The notes beneath the pieces were generated by a model, which did not search any database, had not been told where the DNA came from, and worked only from the letters and a program-made list of their open reading frames with translations. From Tractidigestivibacter sp050946515 (GTDB taxonomy: Bacteria; Actinomycetota; Coriobacteriia; Coriobacteriales; Atopobiaceae), in assembly GCF_050946515.1 (NCBI RefSeq), contig NZ_JBMNUX010000020.1:1-23724 (forward strand): a DNA stretch of 23,724 nt, read 5' to 3'. The position numbers and the translations under genes are program-made. Below are positions 15,601 through 23,685 of the stretch, piece after piece; position 1 is the stretch's first letter; every line of letters starts with the position of its first letter.

Positions 15601-15929
15601 ACCTTGGTGGTGTCAGACGAGATGGGAAGCGCATCATCGTCGTTCTTCAGAAGGACGATGCCTTCTCCCTCGATGCTCTTCGCGAGCTTCTGTCCGTCCT
15701 CCATAGCAGCATCGTAATTCTGGGAGCTGATGTCCACATGGTCGCCGCCAAGGTACGACATGGCCGTGTCGCCCAGCACATACAGGGCAACATTGGCAGC
15801 AGCGAGCGCGGCAACCAGGACAACCATGAGAGCCTTCCCGAGAACGGAGAGAACGAGGCGCCTCTTCTCGGCGGGCGTGCGCGGAGTCGGGCGCTTTTTC
15901 CGATCCCTCTTTTTACGTCTAAGTTTCAC
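12699..15929 (-). CDS. Membrane-anchored glycoside hydrolase family 3 enzyme, inverted domain order
   Basis: A 1076-residue paralogue of the GH3 enzyme at 2100-5123. The start is GTG, 4 nt after AAGGAG. A very basic N-terminus leads into an uncleaved-looking membrane segment (about 32-55), in contrast to the Tat signal of the paralogue. The alpha/beta sandwich comes first (about 85-320), with candidate acid/base E215 in RTAGESID. A fibronectin-III-like domain follows (about 425-545). The TIM barrel is last (about 680-935), with DGP at 726-728, N783/H785/R786, KHMAVNNQD at K825-H826 and nucleophile D904 in VITDYADHHEYM. A second membrane segment (about 1031-1052) and a basic tail end the protein, so the catalytic part is tethered at both ends on the outer face. 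The substrate is unknown. It ends 27 bp from repeat array 4. Confidence 0.93.
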   Translation of the reverse strand: MKLRRKKRDRKKRPTPRTPAEKRRLVLSVLGKALMVVLVAALAAANVALYVLGDTAMSYLGGDHVDISSQNYDAAMEDGQKLAKSIEGEGIVLLKNDDDALPISSDTTKVNVFGWASTQWVSAGSGSGQVAGDTEDLLEALTAAGVEYNTQLTDMYKSFHGTRDYTSALNSHDLDYCRLYEPDINDSTYYTSDLLQNAKNYSDTAIVVISRTAGESIDCTSMQYKITESGGSVSIDATRSYLSISREEENLLRYVGQNYEHVIVLVNSTNTMELGQLETIDGIDAAMLVGCTGEVGAESVVDALWGRVNPSGRTTDTYAYSFESAASYANSGSRGEGEYTGSAGLYPADGTLNSNVGTIETYNSVRFVDYVEGIYVGYRWYETADAEGYWDDVSNEHGSGYEGVVQYPFGYGLSYTSFSWEVVSWSPGDNEDINRDSKVSCTVRVTNTGDVAGRDVVELYCTPPYYSGSIEKSSKVLVAYEKTKLLAPGESQDLTLTFSVDDLASYDCYDADGDNFAGYELERGDYVMSLSSDAHTVASCENATVTYTIQSTIDCGTDYVTGADVSNHFTGNSAWDGVSIDGSNSGANITYLTRADFKGTFPSTTDPDRRMTDNVASLNLYDEDQLDRDNQLMAKAMGLQSSLDATDELTSPSRRTRVQLTGLTSVSQDGELTSLGMKLGLDYDDSHWDDLLDSLTVEEMESIVLHGYLGTSSLDSAGKQRLRDLDGPSQVGSFNQLTTGVGYPNGTVLAQTWNKSLARAYGRQLGYEAACMGVDGIYAPSVNIHRSPLGGRNYEYYSEDPLISGETGAAVVQGCMDAGTYCYIKHMAVNNQDSYRDSLYTWLTEQSLREIYLRAFRICVRDNGATGIMTAYNRVGATWSGGNLGLLQYVLRDEWGFQGCVITDYADHHEYMNADQQLAAGGDLYMDGIFNNGSLKYGYSQDEIDDLLYSSSSTKSSASGDTEAAKKRQRAASQVLSLRRATKDVLYIWLNARATNIVRNEEIEQLTPTVGSDDESTTYTTIERPIKSEGFNFIGTGLAIADAVVAVKIVLDVKKRRSTRRKAKNETGAAAVVPKQ

Positions 15930-16112
15930 GAGTCTCCTTGTATGTACCCGTCCGCTTCTGGCGAACCTCTACGGAACCTTTTCGAACGCCCTCTTTACAC
16001 GCCCCTGACGAACAGGCCTCATGATGTGAGCGAGTGCGTTTCTCGTCATGCCCCAGTTTATGCGAGTTGCGTCCGTATTTGTTACTGCGGACTCACGTGT
16101 TACGCGTTCGTG

Positions 16113-16152
16113 TACAATTGCGGCGCGCATGCATCAAGATTGGCATGCGCGC
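16113..16152 (+). promoter_or_regulatory. Putative promoter and 5' hairpin of the MgtE-like operon
   Basis: TACAAT at 16113-16118 would be the -10 box; the -35 is weak. The perfect 10-bp inverted repeat GCGCGCATGC (16123-16132) and GCATGCGCGC (16143-16152), loop 10 nt, begins almost at the predicted transcript start. It could be a 5'-stabilising hairpin or an operator. The rest of 15930-16112 holds the divergent GH3 upstream region, with no motif recognised beyond TTTTCGAACG at 15979-15988. Confidence 0.4.
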
Positions 16153-16181
16153 GGTCATCACAGTCAAAGAGAAAGGTATTC

Positions 16182-16208
16182 ATGAAACCCCGACCTCACA
16201 GTCGATGA
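16182..16208 (+). CDS. Putative 8-residue leader peptide upstream of the Mg2+ transport genes
   Basis: An ATG preceded by AGAGAAAGG at 5 nt opens the frame MKPRPHSR, ending in TGA. Two of the first five residues are proline. It ends 3 nt before a stem-loop and 107 bp before the MgtE-like start. Proline-containing leaders control mgtA in enteric bacteria by ribosome behaviour at low Mg2+. Similarity in kind, not in sequence, suggests a parallel role here. The frame is so short that chance is a real alternative. Confidence 0.35.
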   Translation: MKPRPHSR

Positions 16209-16241
16209 CCGTTCGACGTGCTCGAGCCGACCACGCCGAAC
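16201..16241 (+). promoter_or_regulatory. Mutually exclusive leader stem-loops
   Basis: GTTCG-CGTG (16211-16215, 16217-16220) pairs with CACG-CGAAC (16232-16235, 16237-16241), each interrupted by one opposed base, with loop 16221-16231. The alternative GTCGA (16201-16205) with TCGAC (16213-16217) uses the same left arm and overlaps the mini-ORF stop. A ribosome on the mini-ORF would block the alternative and favour the longer stem. There is no U-tract, so any effect would be on Rho access or translation. Confidence 0.35.
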
Positions 16242-16315
16242 GGAGTGAGAAGTGACGCTTTGGCGGCACGGCTTGCGTGGTGGGCCAACACTGCGCCTAA
16301 CGCTAAGGAGCACGT

Positions 16316-18208
16316 ATGATTTATTTGTCCCAACTTCTGGGAAACCCGGTCTTGGACGTCAACGGCGAGAAGATCGGCACCGTCTCTGACTTGGGCATTG
16401 CTACGGGAGAGGTATTCCCGCGCGTAACCAGCCTGGCCTTTATGGGGCCTGGTCGCACGCCGTTTATGATTTCGTGGCGCAAGTATGTGGACTCGTTTGA
16501 TGAAGACGTAGTGCATCTCAAGGTGCCCGCCACCGACATTCGATTCTCCTACCTGCAGCCCGACGAGGTTCTTCTCGCCCGAGACATTCTGAATAAGCAG
16601 ATCGTCGATACGCGCGGGATGCGCGTCGTTCGCGTTAACGACCTGAAGCTCTCTGACACCAGCTCTTCGCAGCTGCGCCTATTGGGCGCCGAGGTGGGCG
16701 CGCGCGGCCTTTTGCGCTCGCTCTCCCCCCGCCTTGAGAGACTCGTGCTGAAAATTGCCCGCGCCTTCGGCAAGTCGATTCCCGAGAAGATCATCGCGTG
16801 GAACTACATGGACCTCGTCGAGCGCGATCTTTCCGACGTGAAGCTGTCAGTCTCGCACAAGACGCTGGACGACATGCACCCCGCCGACATAGCCGACATC
16901 ATCGAGAGGCTCGACCCGCGTCTGCGCGGCCAGGTGTTTGCGCAGCTCGACGACGAGCAGCGCGCCGGCGCCATGGCAGAGCTTGACGACGACCAGATGG
17001 CCGCAGAGCTCATGGGCACCATGGACGAGGCTGGCGCCGCTCGAGTCCTGTCTGAGATGGACCCAGACGATGCAGCCGAGCTGGTCTCGGAGCTTGACTA
17101 CGATAAGGCCGAGAAGCTCCTCAAGCTAATGGGCGTACGCGAGCAAAAAGCCGTCCGGCAGCTGCTGGGCTATCGCGAGGACACTGCCGGCCGCATCATG
17201 ACTTCCGAGTTCGTGAGCCTGCCCGAAGACAGCACCGTCGCTGACGCCGTCAGGACCATCCGCGACTTGGACGAAGACTTCGAGTCCGTCAACTATGTGT
17301 ATCTGACCGACGAGGAGGGCGCACTTTCCGGCGTGCTCACCATGCGGGCGCTGGTTGCTGGCGAGGATGGCGACAGGCTGTCCGACCTTGCACAGACCGA
17401 GGACCTGATTACCGCAAGCCCCGAGGACGACCAAGAGGACGTCGCCGAGGACATCTCGAAGTACAACCTGCTCGCAATGCCCGTTGTGGACGAGAAGAAC
17501 CACATGCTGGGCATTGTCACGGTCGATGACGCGCTTGACGTCCTTGAGGACGAGCACGAGGAGGACCTCGCCATTGCCGGCGCCCGCCAGAGCGACTCGG
17601 ACGATTCCACCTCAGACCACCTGCTGAGCCGTGTGTTCTCCGACGAGGTGTGGTTCTTCTTCTGGATGCTAGGGCTCGGCATTCTCTCCGCGATTTCGCT
17701 TTCCGCAAGCGGCAGCGTGCTGCCCGGCTTGGCGCTTGGTGCGCTGATGCCCATCTGCCTGCACGTGGCAGGGACCATGAGCCGCTACGTCACCAACTTC
17801 ATGCTGGAGTACGACGAGGACGACGAAGACGCCCCCTCTATGCTTGGTTTCACCTTCAAGGGAATCGCCGTGGCGGCGCTCTATGCGCTGGTGGTGCTGC
17901 TTGTGGGCTCGAGCATCGTCAACGCGATCGGCGCGGCTGGCTCCGCCGCCGGGTCCGCAAGCGCGCTGATTTCCGCCGAGTTTGAGAGTGCCCTGCTCGC
18001 CCTTGCCAACATTGGCATCCGCGACGCAGCCTTTGTCGTGGTCGTCACGTTTGCAACCGCGCCGCTCTACCTCATGTACCTGCGCAGACGCGACCGCAAG
18101 GGCAAAGACATCAATGGCTTCTCGTTGAATCTGTTTGCTCTTTTTGTCTCTACGGTGCTGTATGCCGTTGTCGCGGCCATCGCGATGGCTCCCGGATTGG
18201 GGGCGTAG
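16316..18208 (+). CDS. Divergent MgtE-like protein: PRC-barrel, MgtE N domain, CBS pair, membrane domain
   Basis: A 630-residue protein. The N-terminal 165 residues look like two PRC-barrel-type modules (LLGNPVLDVNGEKIGTVSDL; then ILNKQIVDTRGMRVVRVNDL), an addition to classical MgtE. The superhelical MgtE N domain follows (about 170-285, with repeated ELDDD, MDPDDAAEL and LDYDKAEKLL). A CBS pair comes next (about 290-412), then five hydrophobic segments (about 446-625). Classical MgtE has a GGN-type pore motif and conserved Asp in the membrane part. Here the corresponding region reads LMPICLHVAGTMSRYVTN and lacks both, so transport by itself is doubtful. Acidic N and CBS domains bind Mg2+ in MgtE, so a sensor role is plausible. 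TAAGGAG lies 5 nt before the ATG. The next gene starts 3 bp after the stop. Confidence 0.85.
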   Translation: MIYLSQLLGNPVLDVNGEKIGTVSDLGIATGEVFPRVTSLAFMGPGRTPFMISWRKYVDSFDEDVVHLKVPATDIRFSYLQPDEVLLARDILNKQIVDTRGMRVVRVNDLKLSDTSSSQLRLLGAEVGARGLLRSLSPRLERLVLKIARAFGKSIPEKIIAWNYMDLVERDLSDVKLSVSHKTLDDMHPADIADIIERLDPRLRGQVFAQLDDEQRAGAMAELDDDQMAAELMGTMDEAGAARVLSEMDPDDAAELVSELDYDKAEKLLKLMGVREQKAVRQLLGYREDTAGRIMTSEFVSLPEDSTVADAVRTIRDLDEDFESVNYVYLTDEEGALSGVLTMRALVAGEDGDRLSDLAQTEDLITASPEDDQEDVAEDISKYNLLAMPVVDEKNHMLGIVTVDDALDVLEDEHEEDLAIAGARQSDSDDSTSDHLLSRVFSDEVWFFFWMLGLGILSAISLSASGSVLPGLALGALMPICLHVAGTMSRYVTNFMLEYDEDDEDAPSMLGFTFKGIAVAALYALVVLLVGSSIVNAIGAAGSAAGSASALISAEFESALLALANIGIRDAAFVVVVTFATAPLYLMYLRRRDRKGKDINGFSLNLFALFVSTVLYAVVAAIAMAPGLGA

Positions 18209-18211
18209 TGA

Positions 18212-19471
18212 ATGACCAGGATGACCAAGAAGACCGAGAAGAAGCGGGCGCCGCTCGACAGGCGCAGGGTTCTTGCGGCCATGGGCCCGGGAATGGTGGC
18301 TGCGCTGGCGGGCGCGGACGCAGGCGGCGTGGCAACCTACTCAAACGCAGGCGCCGAGTTTGGCTTTGGCCAGCTGTGGACCGTACCTGTGATGTGCGTG
18401 CTTTTGATTGTGGCGCAGGAGACCGCAGCGCGCATGGGCTGCGTTACGGGCAAAGGCTTTGCATCGCTGATCCGCGAGCAGTTTGGCGTACGCCTCTCCG
18501 CTCTAGCAATGCTTGCTCTTTTGATTTCCAACACAACTGTGACGCTGTCTGAGTTTGCTGGCATTGCGTCTGGTATGGCACTTTTTAACGTGCCGTCATA
18601 TGTCAGCGTGCCAATAGCCGCAATCGCCATCTGGATGCTTACGATGAGCGGCTCGTACCGGCGCATCGAGAAGATCTTGCTGGCCATCAGCTGCGTCTTT
18701 GTGACCTACGTCATAGCCGGCATCATGGTGAAGCCAGACTGGGGCGACGCCCTTAACGCCACATTCATCCCGCGCATCTCGACGAGCCCGACGTACGTGT
18801 CGCTGCTGGTCGCAAACGTCGGCACCACAATTGCGCCATGGATGATCTTCCTCGCCCAGAGCAACGTGGTCGAGAAGAACGCACACGAGGAGGACATCCC
18901 CTACCAGCGCATCGACACCGTTACGGGCGCAATTGTCGCAAGCATCATTTCGTGGTTCATCATCCTGACCACGGGCGCCGTGCTCTACCCTGCTGGCGTG
19001 CATGTCGACAGCGCCGAGGCAGCCGCAAGCGCACTGGCACCTCTGGCCGGAGAGTACGCGCAGGTTCTGTTTGGAGCCGGCCTTGTCGGAGCGTCCGTCT
19101 TGGCGGCTTGCGTGTTGCCCGGCATCACCTCAAGTGCCATTTGCGAGGCATTTGGCTGGGAGCGCGGCGCCGACCGCAGCTGGTCCGAGGCGCCCGCCTA
19201 CCGCGGCATCATCACGGTAATCATCGCATTCTCTGCCATCGTCGTCTTAACCCCCAACGTCAACCTGTTTGGCATCATGATGCTGGCGCAGGTCATTAAC
19301 GGCGTGCTGCTGCCGGTTCTGCTCATCTTTATGGTGCTGATTGCGAGCGACAAGCACGTAATGGGCAAGGACGCCAACGGACGCGCATGGAACGCCCTCA
19401 CGTGGTTCACGATTGTTATGGTGATCGTGCTGACCGTAATCATGTTTGTGCTGCAAGCAATGGGGGTTTAG
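18212..19471 (+). CDS. NRAMP-related magnesium transporter (NRMT-like)
   Basis: A 419-residue LeuT-fold carrier of the NRAMP/SLC11 family with 11 hydrophobic segments. Classical NRAMP proteins bind Mn2+/Fe2+ through DPGN in helix 1 and an A-x-x-M-P-H motif in helix 6. Here helix 1 reads ADAGG (D36-A37-G38-G39) and helix 6 reads GTTIAPW (T205, A208, P209, W210). The metal-selecting Asn and Met are therefore gone. Loss of these residues marks the NRAMP-related Mg2+ transporters described from Clostridium and from Eggerthella lenta, the latter also a coriobacterium. Mg2+ uptake is therefore the best call. The gene starts 3 bp after the MgtE-like stop, with GGGGG as a poor ribosome site about 8 nt upstream, suggesting translational coupling. 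A C9 tract lies at 19496-19504 just after the stop. Confidence 0.88.
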   Translation: MTRMTKKTEKKRAPLDRRRVLAAMGPGMVAALAGADAGGVATYSNAGAEFGFGQLWTVPVMCVLLIVAQETAARMGCVTGKGFASLIREQFGVRLSALAMLALLISNTTVTLSEFAGIASGMALFNVPSYVSVPIAAIAIWMLTMSGSYRRIEKILLAISCVFVTYVIAGIMVKPDWGDALNATFIPRISTSPTYVSLLVANVGTTIAPWMIFLAQSNVVEKNAHEEDIPYQRIDTVTGAIVASIISWFIILTTGAVLYPAGVHVDSAEAAASALAPLAGEYAQVLFGAGLVGASVLAACVLPGITSSAICEAFGWERGADRSWSEAPAYRGIITVIIAFSAIVVLTPNVNLFGIMMLAQVINGVLLPVLLIFMVLIASDKHVMGKDANGRAWNALTWFTIVMVIVLTVIMFVLQAMGV

Positions 19472-19607
19472 TCGCGCACATTGCATGGAGCGGCTCCCCC
19501 CCCCTGCATTGCCCTGTTAGATGATTGTTTCTCGCAATGTTTCCTATTCCGGGATAATAGCGCTGCCCACGAAACGTTCGCGGCATGCCTCATGCCCCTA
19601 ATAAGAA

Positions 19608-19635
19608 GCCCGGGATCGCAAGCGCGGTCCCGGGC
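19608..19635 (-). terminator. Terminator of the surface protein gene
   Basis: GCCCGGGA (19608-19615) pairs perfectly with TCCCGGGC (19628-19635). On the minus strand it is followed by TTCTTATT, so it suits the gene ending at 19671. A small GGCATG/CATGCC hairpin lies at 19581-19596. The remaining 19472-19600 holds no recognised element other than the C9 tract. Confidence 0.7.
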
Positions 19636-19670
19636 CAATTACGTTAGCTCATTCGCTCATTCAGCGGGGC

Positions 19671-22600
19671 TTATGAGCGACGGTGCCTGAGAAGGAGGCT
19701 CCCCACGATGGCAGCAACCCCGAGCATTACGAGAACGACGGGCAGGGTCGCGTTCGTGTCCCCCGTATCGGGCGTCGCCGCCAAAGGCGTGGCAGGCTTC
19801 TGAGCTGATGTTGCGGCGTTAGTCGTTGTTGTGGTTTCAGTCGTGGCTGTGGTGTCAGTGGTGGTATCAGAGCCGCCATCAGAGACATCGGGGTTCGTGC
19901 TATCAGGATTCTCGGGAGTGTCGGGGTTTTCAGGATTCTCAGGAATCTCCACGCGCTCCCACTGGGCGACGTAGGTCACCTCGGGGGAGTCGACGGTGTC
20001 GGAGACCTCGGGCGACCAGCCCGCGAAGCGCCAGCCGGGCTCGCCGGCGGGGTTGCCGGCGCTGTCGGTCGCGCCCGCGTAGGCGGGCGTCTCGTCGCCC
20101 ACGTACAGGCCGGAGTCGTGGACGTCGTCGTCGAAGGTTCCGTGCTCGCCCTTGGTGTAGGTGACCTTGGCGCCCACGCGCTCCCACTGGGCGACGTAGG
20201 TGGTCACGCCGAAGGACACGGTGCTGTCGACACCCTTTCTGAGCAGCGTCTCATTCTCATCCGCTACGCTCAGCCCGGTCTCGCCATCGTCGGTCGAAGT
20301 GCTACCCTGCTTCACCCAGCCCGTGAAGCGCCAGTTCTTCTCGCCCTGCGGAAGCCCGTCGTTGACGGCATTGGAAGTTGCGTCATCGAGCGCGCCGGAG
20401 TACGTCGGCGTATCGCTCCCCTCGGCGACCGTGGAGAAGACAACGTCGTCAAAGGTGCCGTGCTCGCCCTTGGTGTAGACCACCGAAGAGGAGGCCAGCC
20501 CTGCATCCACGGTGGCGACAGGCTCTCCGCCTTCAGTGCTTGTATATTGCACTGACGTCTTGGTTGCGCTTGTCTGGTCATCGCTTGCGGTCACCACTGA
20601 CGGTCGGTTGCCCGTCTCGGTAGTGGGGCTAAACCGGTATTTGGTCGTGTCGGGGTTCTCGACCGTGACCTCAAGGCTCGTTGTGCGACTGTCATAGTAC
20701 GTGTCAGGATCGAACGGCTGACCCACTGCGTAACTCTCCGTCGCGGTAGTCCCGCGAGCATAGGCAAAGGAGTAGTACCCGTTCTCATCTGTCGTGGTAG
20801 TAAGCTCGTTCGACGAGCGATCGTAGCCCTGTGCCCAGTACTCAGTCGCTCTGACCGTGACTCCCTCAATGCCCGTCTCGCCGTCGTCCATGACGCCGTT
20901 GTTGTTGGCGTCGTTATAGACTATGCCTTCCAGACGCCCGGCCGTTGTCTCGATGGACTCCGGCTTGAGGCTGGACGAGTAGAACGTCGTGGAGCCCAGA
21001 ACGTAGCTTGCGACGGGAGTCCACGTGCTAATTGCCGCTGGGTCCATAACGGAGTCGTCTGCGGTAAGGGTGAAGTCAAAAGTCTGCGTATAGTCCACGG
21101 GAAGCGCGCCATCGCAAGACAGCAGAATCATGTTGGCACCCTCGGGACCGTCAAGCACGTCGTAATCGGATGCTGATGGCACCTGGTTGGCGCCAAAGGT
21201 CTTGCCGTCGTGGACCTTAAGATAGCTAATCGTCCAGCCTTCCGGCAGCTCGCTCGCAAGGACCGCGCGCAATCCGACGCCATAGACGCCCTCGGGCGAG
21301 AATGCGTCACCGAGCGAGGAGCCCTTGTTGGGAACCGGGATGAACACATGGGCGTTCTCAATTGAGGTGCCTGTGAGGTTAGAGACCTCAAGGGAGTATG
21401 TTGCCTCGAAATCCTGGTCGACCACGGCGCGCGTATTGGTGGGGTCAGAGGCATCATAGACGAGCTCCTCGTTCAACGGAGAGCCGCTCTTAGTTACAGT
21501 CATTGAGTTTCCGAGCTCCAGGGCCTTTCGCTCCTGCACGTAAATGGGGCCGCCGAAGCCGACGAGCGTGCCGGAGTTGTTGATCTGGTACGGGTTGTAG
21601 GCGTTGTTGCCCCAGGTGTACTCGGTCGTCTCGGCGTCCTTGTCCTGCCCTATGAGCAGGATGTTGCTGCCGTAGAGGGTCTGGGGGGACATGTCGGGGT
21701 CCGTGGAGAGCGTGTACGAGACGGTGAACATCTGCTCGCTCATGTCAGCGTTGTACTTGCCGATGGCCTTGGTGTTCTCTCCCGCGCTAAAGCGCCAGAT
21801 GCGCGAGCCATTAGTGGGCTTGGTGCCAACCTGGTCGGTGTCGGTGATGTCCTCGCCCTTGATGTGGTTGCCGTCAATCGTGACGTCCTTGACCGAGCAG
21901 CCCTTAGGCACTACGAGGTAGACGGCATAGTCGTTGACCCAAGCCGTGGTTGACCCGTAGGCCTTAATGTAGGGCGCGACGCCAATCATGGCGCTGACGG
22001 TGATGTCGTCGCCGGCCACGACGTGCGTGGTGGCGTTGTAGTATCCGTTCCGCGTCCACAGAGAGACGCGCTTGGTGTCCGTGGTGGCGGAGGTGAGGCT
22101 AGCAGACTTTGTCTCGTCAGCATTGTCGGTTGGCCAAATCTCAACGCCGCTCGCGGTGGAGCCCTTGCCATTGTAGGAGCCCCAGAGCGCGAGACGCGCG
22201 TTCTCCACGTTGTCCGGGGCGTCGACGTCGGGGCGCGCATAGGAGTGGTAGTCACTCTGAAGCTTGCCTACCTCGTAGACGACGCTCGTGATGGGAGAGT
22301 CGTCGGGCATAGAGACGACCGCGTAGCCGGTCATATTGCCCGAAGGCACCTCGTTGAGCTTGGTGGCGACCGTCGCCAAATCATAGGTCTGGCCATTGAG
22401 CTCGATCGTCGAGGCGTGGTCATCGTAAAGTGGGACAGTAACCGCGCGCACGGTGAGACCGGAAGCAGGGGTTATCTTGAGAGTGTAGCTCTCGGTCTGG
22501 GCGCCCTCACGCGCGCCGGTCGAGCTGAGGTCCCCGGCGGCGAGCATGGTGTTTTGCTCGACGCCCTCGTTGTCATACCAGTCATAACGGGCGGGCCAGC

Positions 22601-23598
22601 TCACGTCCGAAATCGACACTTCGGGATTGGAGTTGCGCATGCGATAGGTGAGCGTAGGCGTGCCTGTGATGGGCGCGTTCTCCTCGTCTCCGTAGACGCT
22701 TGCCGTGAAGTTCTTGAACGTAACGGTGTAATCCTTGTCGTCGGTCGAGAAGACGGAGGACGGGAAGACAGCCTTTGCACTGACCTCTCGGCTGCCGACA
22801 TTCCAGCCCGCTGCGTCCTCAACCACGTAGTGGACGGAGGTCGTGCCGTCGCCGTTGTCATTGGGTTCGGTTGTCGCGGTAGCGGTGCGACCCCAGACGC
22901 TAACGTCAGTGATCTCGGCGCCAGTCGGGTAGGTTAGGTCGAACTCGACCTTAGTGACGCTCCCGTTGGTGCCCCACACGGGAAGCCACACACAGGTAGC
23001 AGCACGCTCGGGGTCTCCATCGAGGCCCACGTACGGTTTCGTGTCGTTGCCGCTATAACCCTGAAGCGTACCTCGACCGTCAATCTTGACCTTAGTGGTC
23101 GAGACGCTCTGGCGCGTCGCGCCGACGGCGTCGCCATCCATGTCACCAACGGCGGCAGCAATCTGCGCCACGGAGCTCTCGTAGGTCTGAGTGTCGTTCG
23201 CATTGAGGAAGGCCTGGCTGGGAGTAAAGCTCATCCAGGCACCGGCGTCGACTACGTCCGAGCTGCCGGTCATGATGTGGTAGGTGACGGTGCCCGAGTT
23301 GGTCTTGTTGGATGCGGTCCCTCCCTCGGCAGCGCTGAAGGCGAGCACCTTGTCGAGCGAGGTATGGGAAAAATCGGTGCCGGCCTGGTTCCACGAGCTG
23401 CCTCCGGGGGGCGTTGCCCACGTTTGCCCACCAGGGGATGGTGACGCTTACCCAAGTGGAGTCGTCGCCGTCGTCCTTCTTGACGTTTACCTTGAGGTAG
23501 TACTCCTTGCCGGCGGTCAGCTCGGGAGTATCGCCTGCCAGGAGGTCTGCCACAAGGGTGGTCCTGTCTGCCTCATAGATGGCAAGTTGCGAAAAGTG
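19671..23598 (-). pseudogene. Large sortase-anchored surface protein, frameshifted and 5'-truncated
   Basis: The main frame (19671-23348 and slightly upstream) encodes more than 1225 residues. First come adhesin-like beta-rich and DUF11-like modules. An SdrD-B-type domain follows (GIVYNDANNNGVMDDGETGI, about 805-925), then two InlB-type repeats (YTKGEHGTF to TYVAQWERV, near 957-1060 and 1063-1120). A Pro/Asn/Thr-rich spacer and a sorting signal, TPDTG plus hydrophobic helix and RHRRS, end the protein. Upstream coding sequence (ADLLAGDTPELTAGKEYYLK to WWANVGNAP) continues in another frame. The switch lies in a run of six C on the coding strand (23411-23406), and removing one C joins the frames as NAPGGSSWNQAG. 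The frame then closes at 23617-23619 inside an IS end, so no signal peptide remains. It was probably a host-binding adhesin. Confidence 0.85.
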
Positions 23599-23645
23599 TG
23601 ATATGGCTGCCCAAATTCAGACACGTTTGAAGCCGAGCTAACGAA

Positions 23646-23679
23646 AGCCCTAGGATGTGCCGAAAGGCACGGAAGGGCT
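23646..23679 (+). promoter_or_regulatory. Two-tier hairpin over the transposase ribosome-binding site
   Basis: AGCCC (23646-23650) pairs with GGGCT (23675-23679), enclosing GTGCC-GAAA-GGCAC (23657-23670), a perfect 5-bp stem with a GNRA tetraloop. The outer arm contains the 3' part of GGAAGGG, the ribosome site of the ATG at 23686. The fold should therefore dampen transposase translation, especially from read-through RNA, as known for IS10 and IS50. Confidence 0.5.
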
Positions 23680-23685
23680 ATTGCC

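Noticed and set aside
16040..16315. M-box Mg2+ riboswitch before the MgtE-like gene
   Set aside because: None of the conserved M-box core sequence was recognised; only simple stem-loops are visible.
19496..19504. C9 tract as a phase-variation site
   Set aside because: It is non-coding, 25 bp after the NRAMP-like stop codon, so length changes would not alter a protein.
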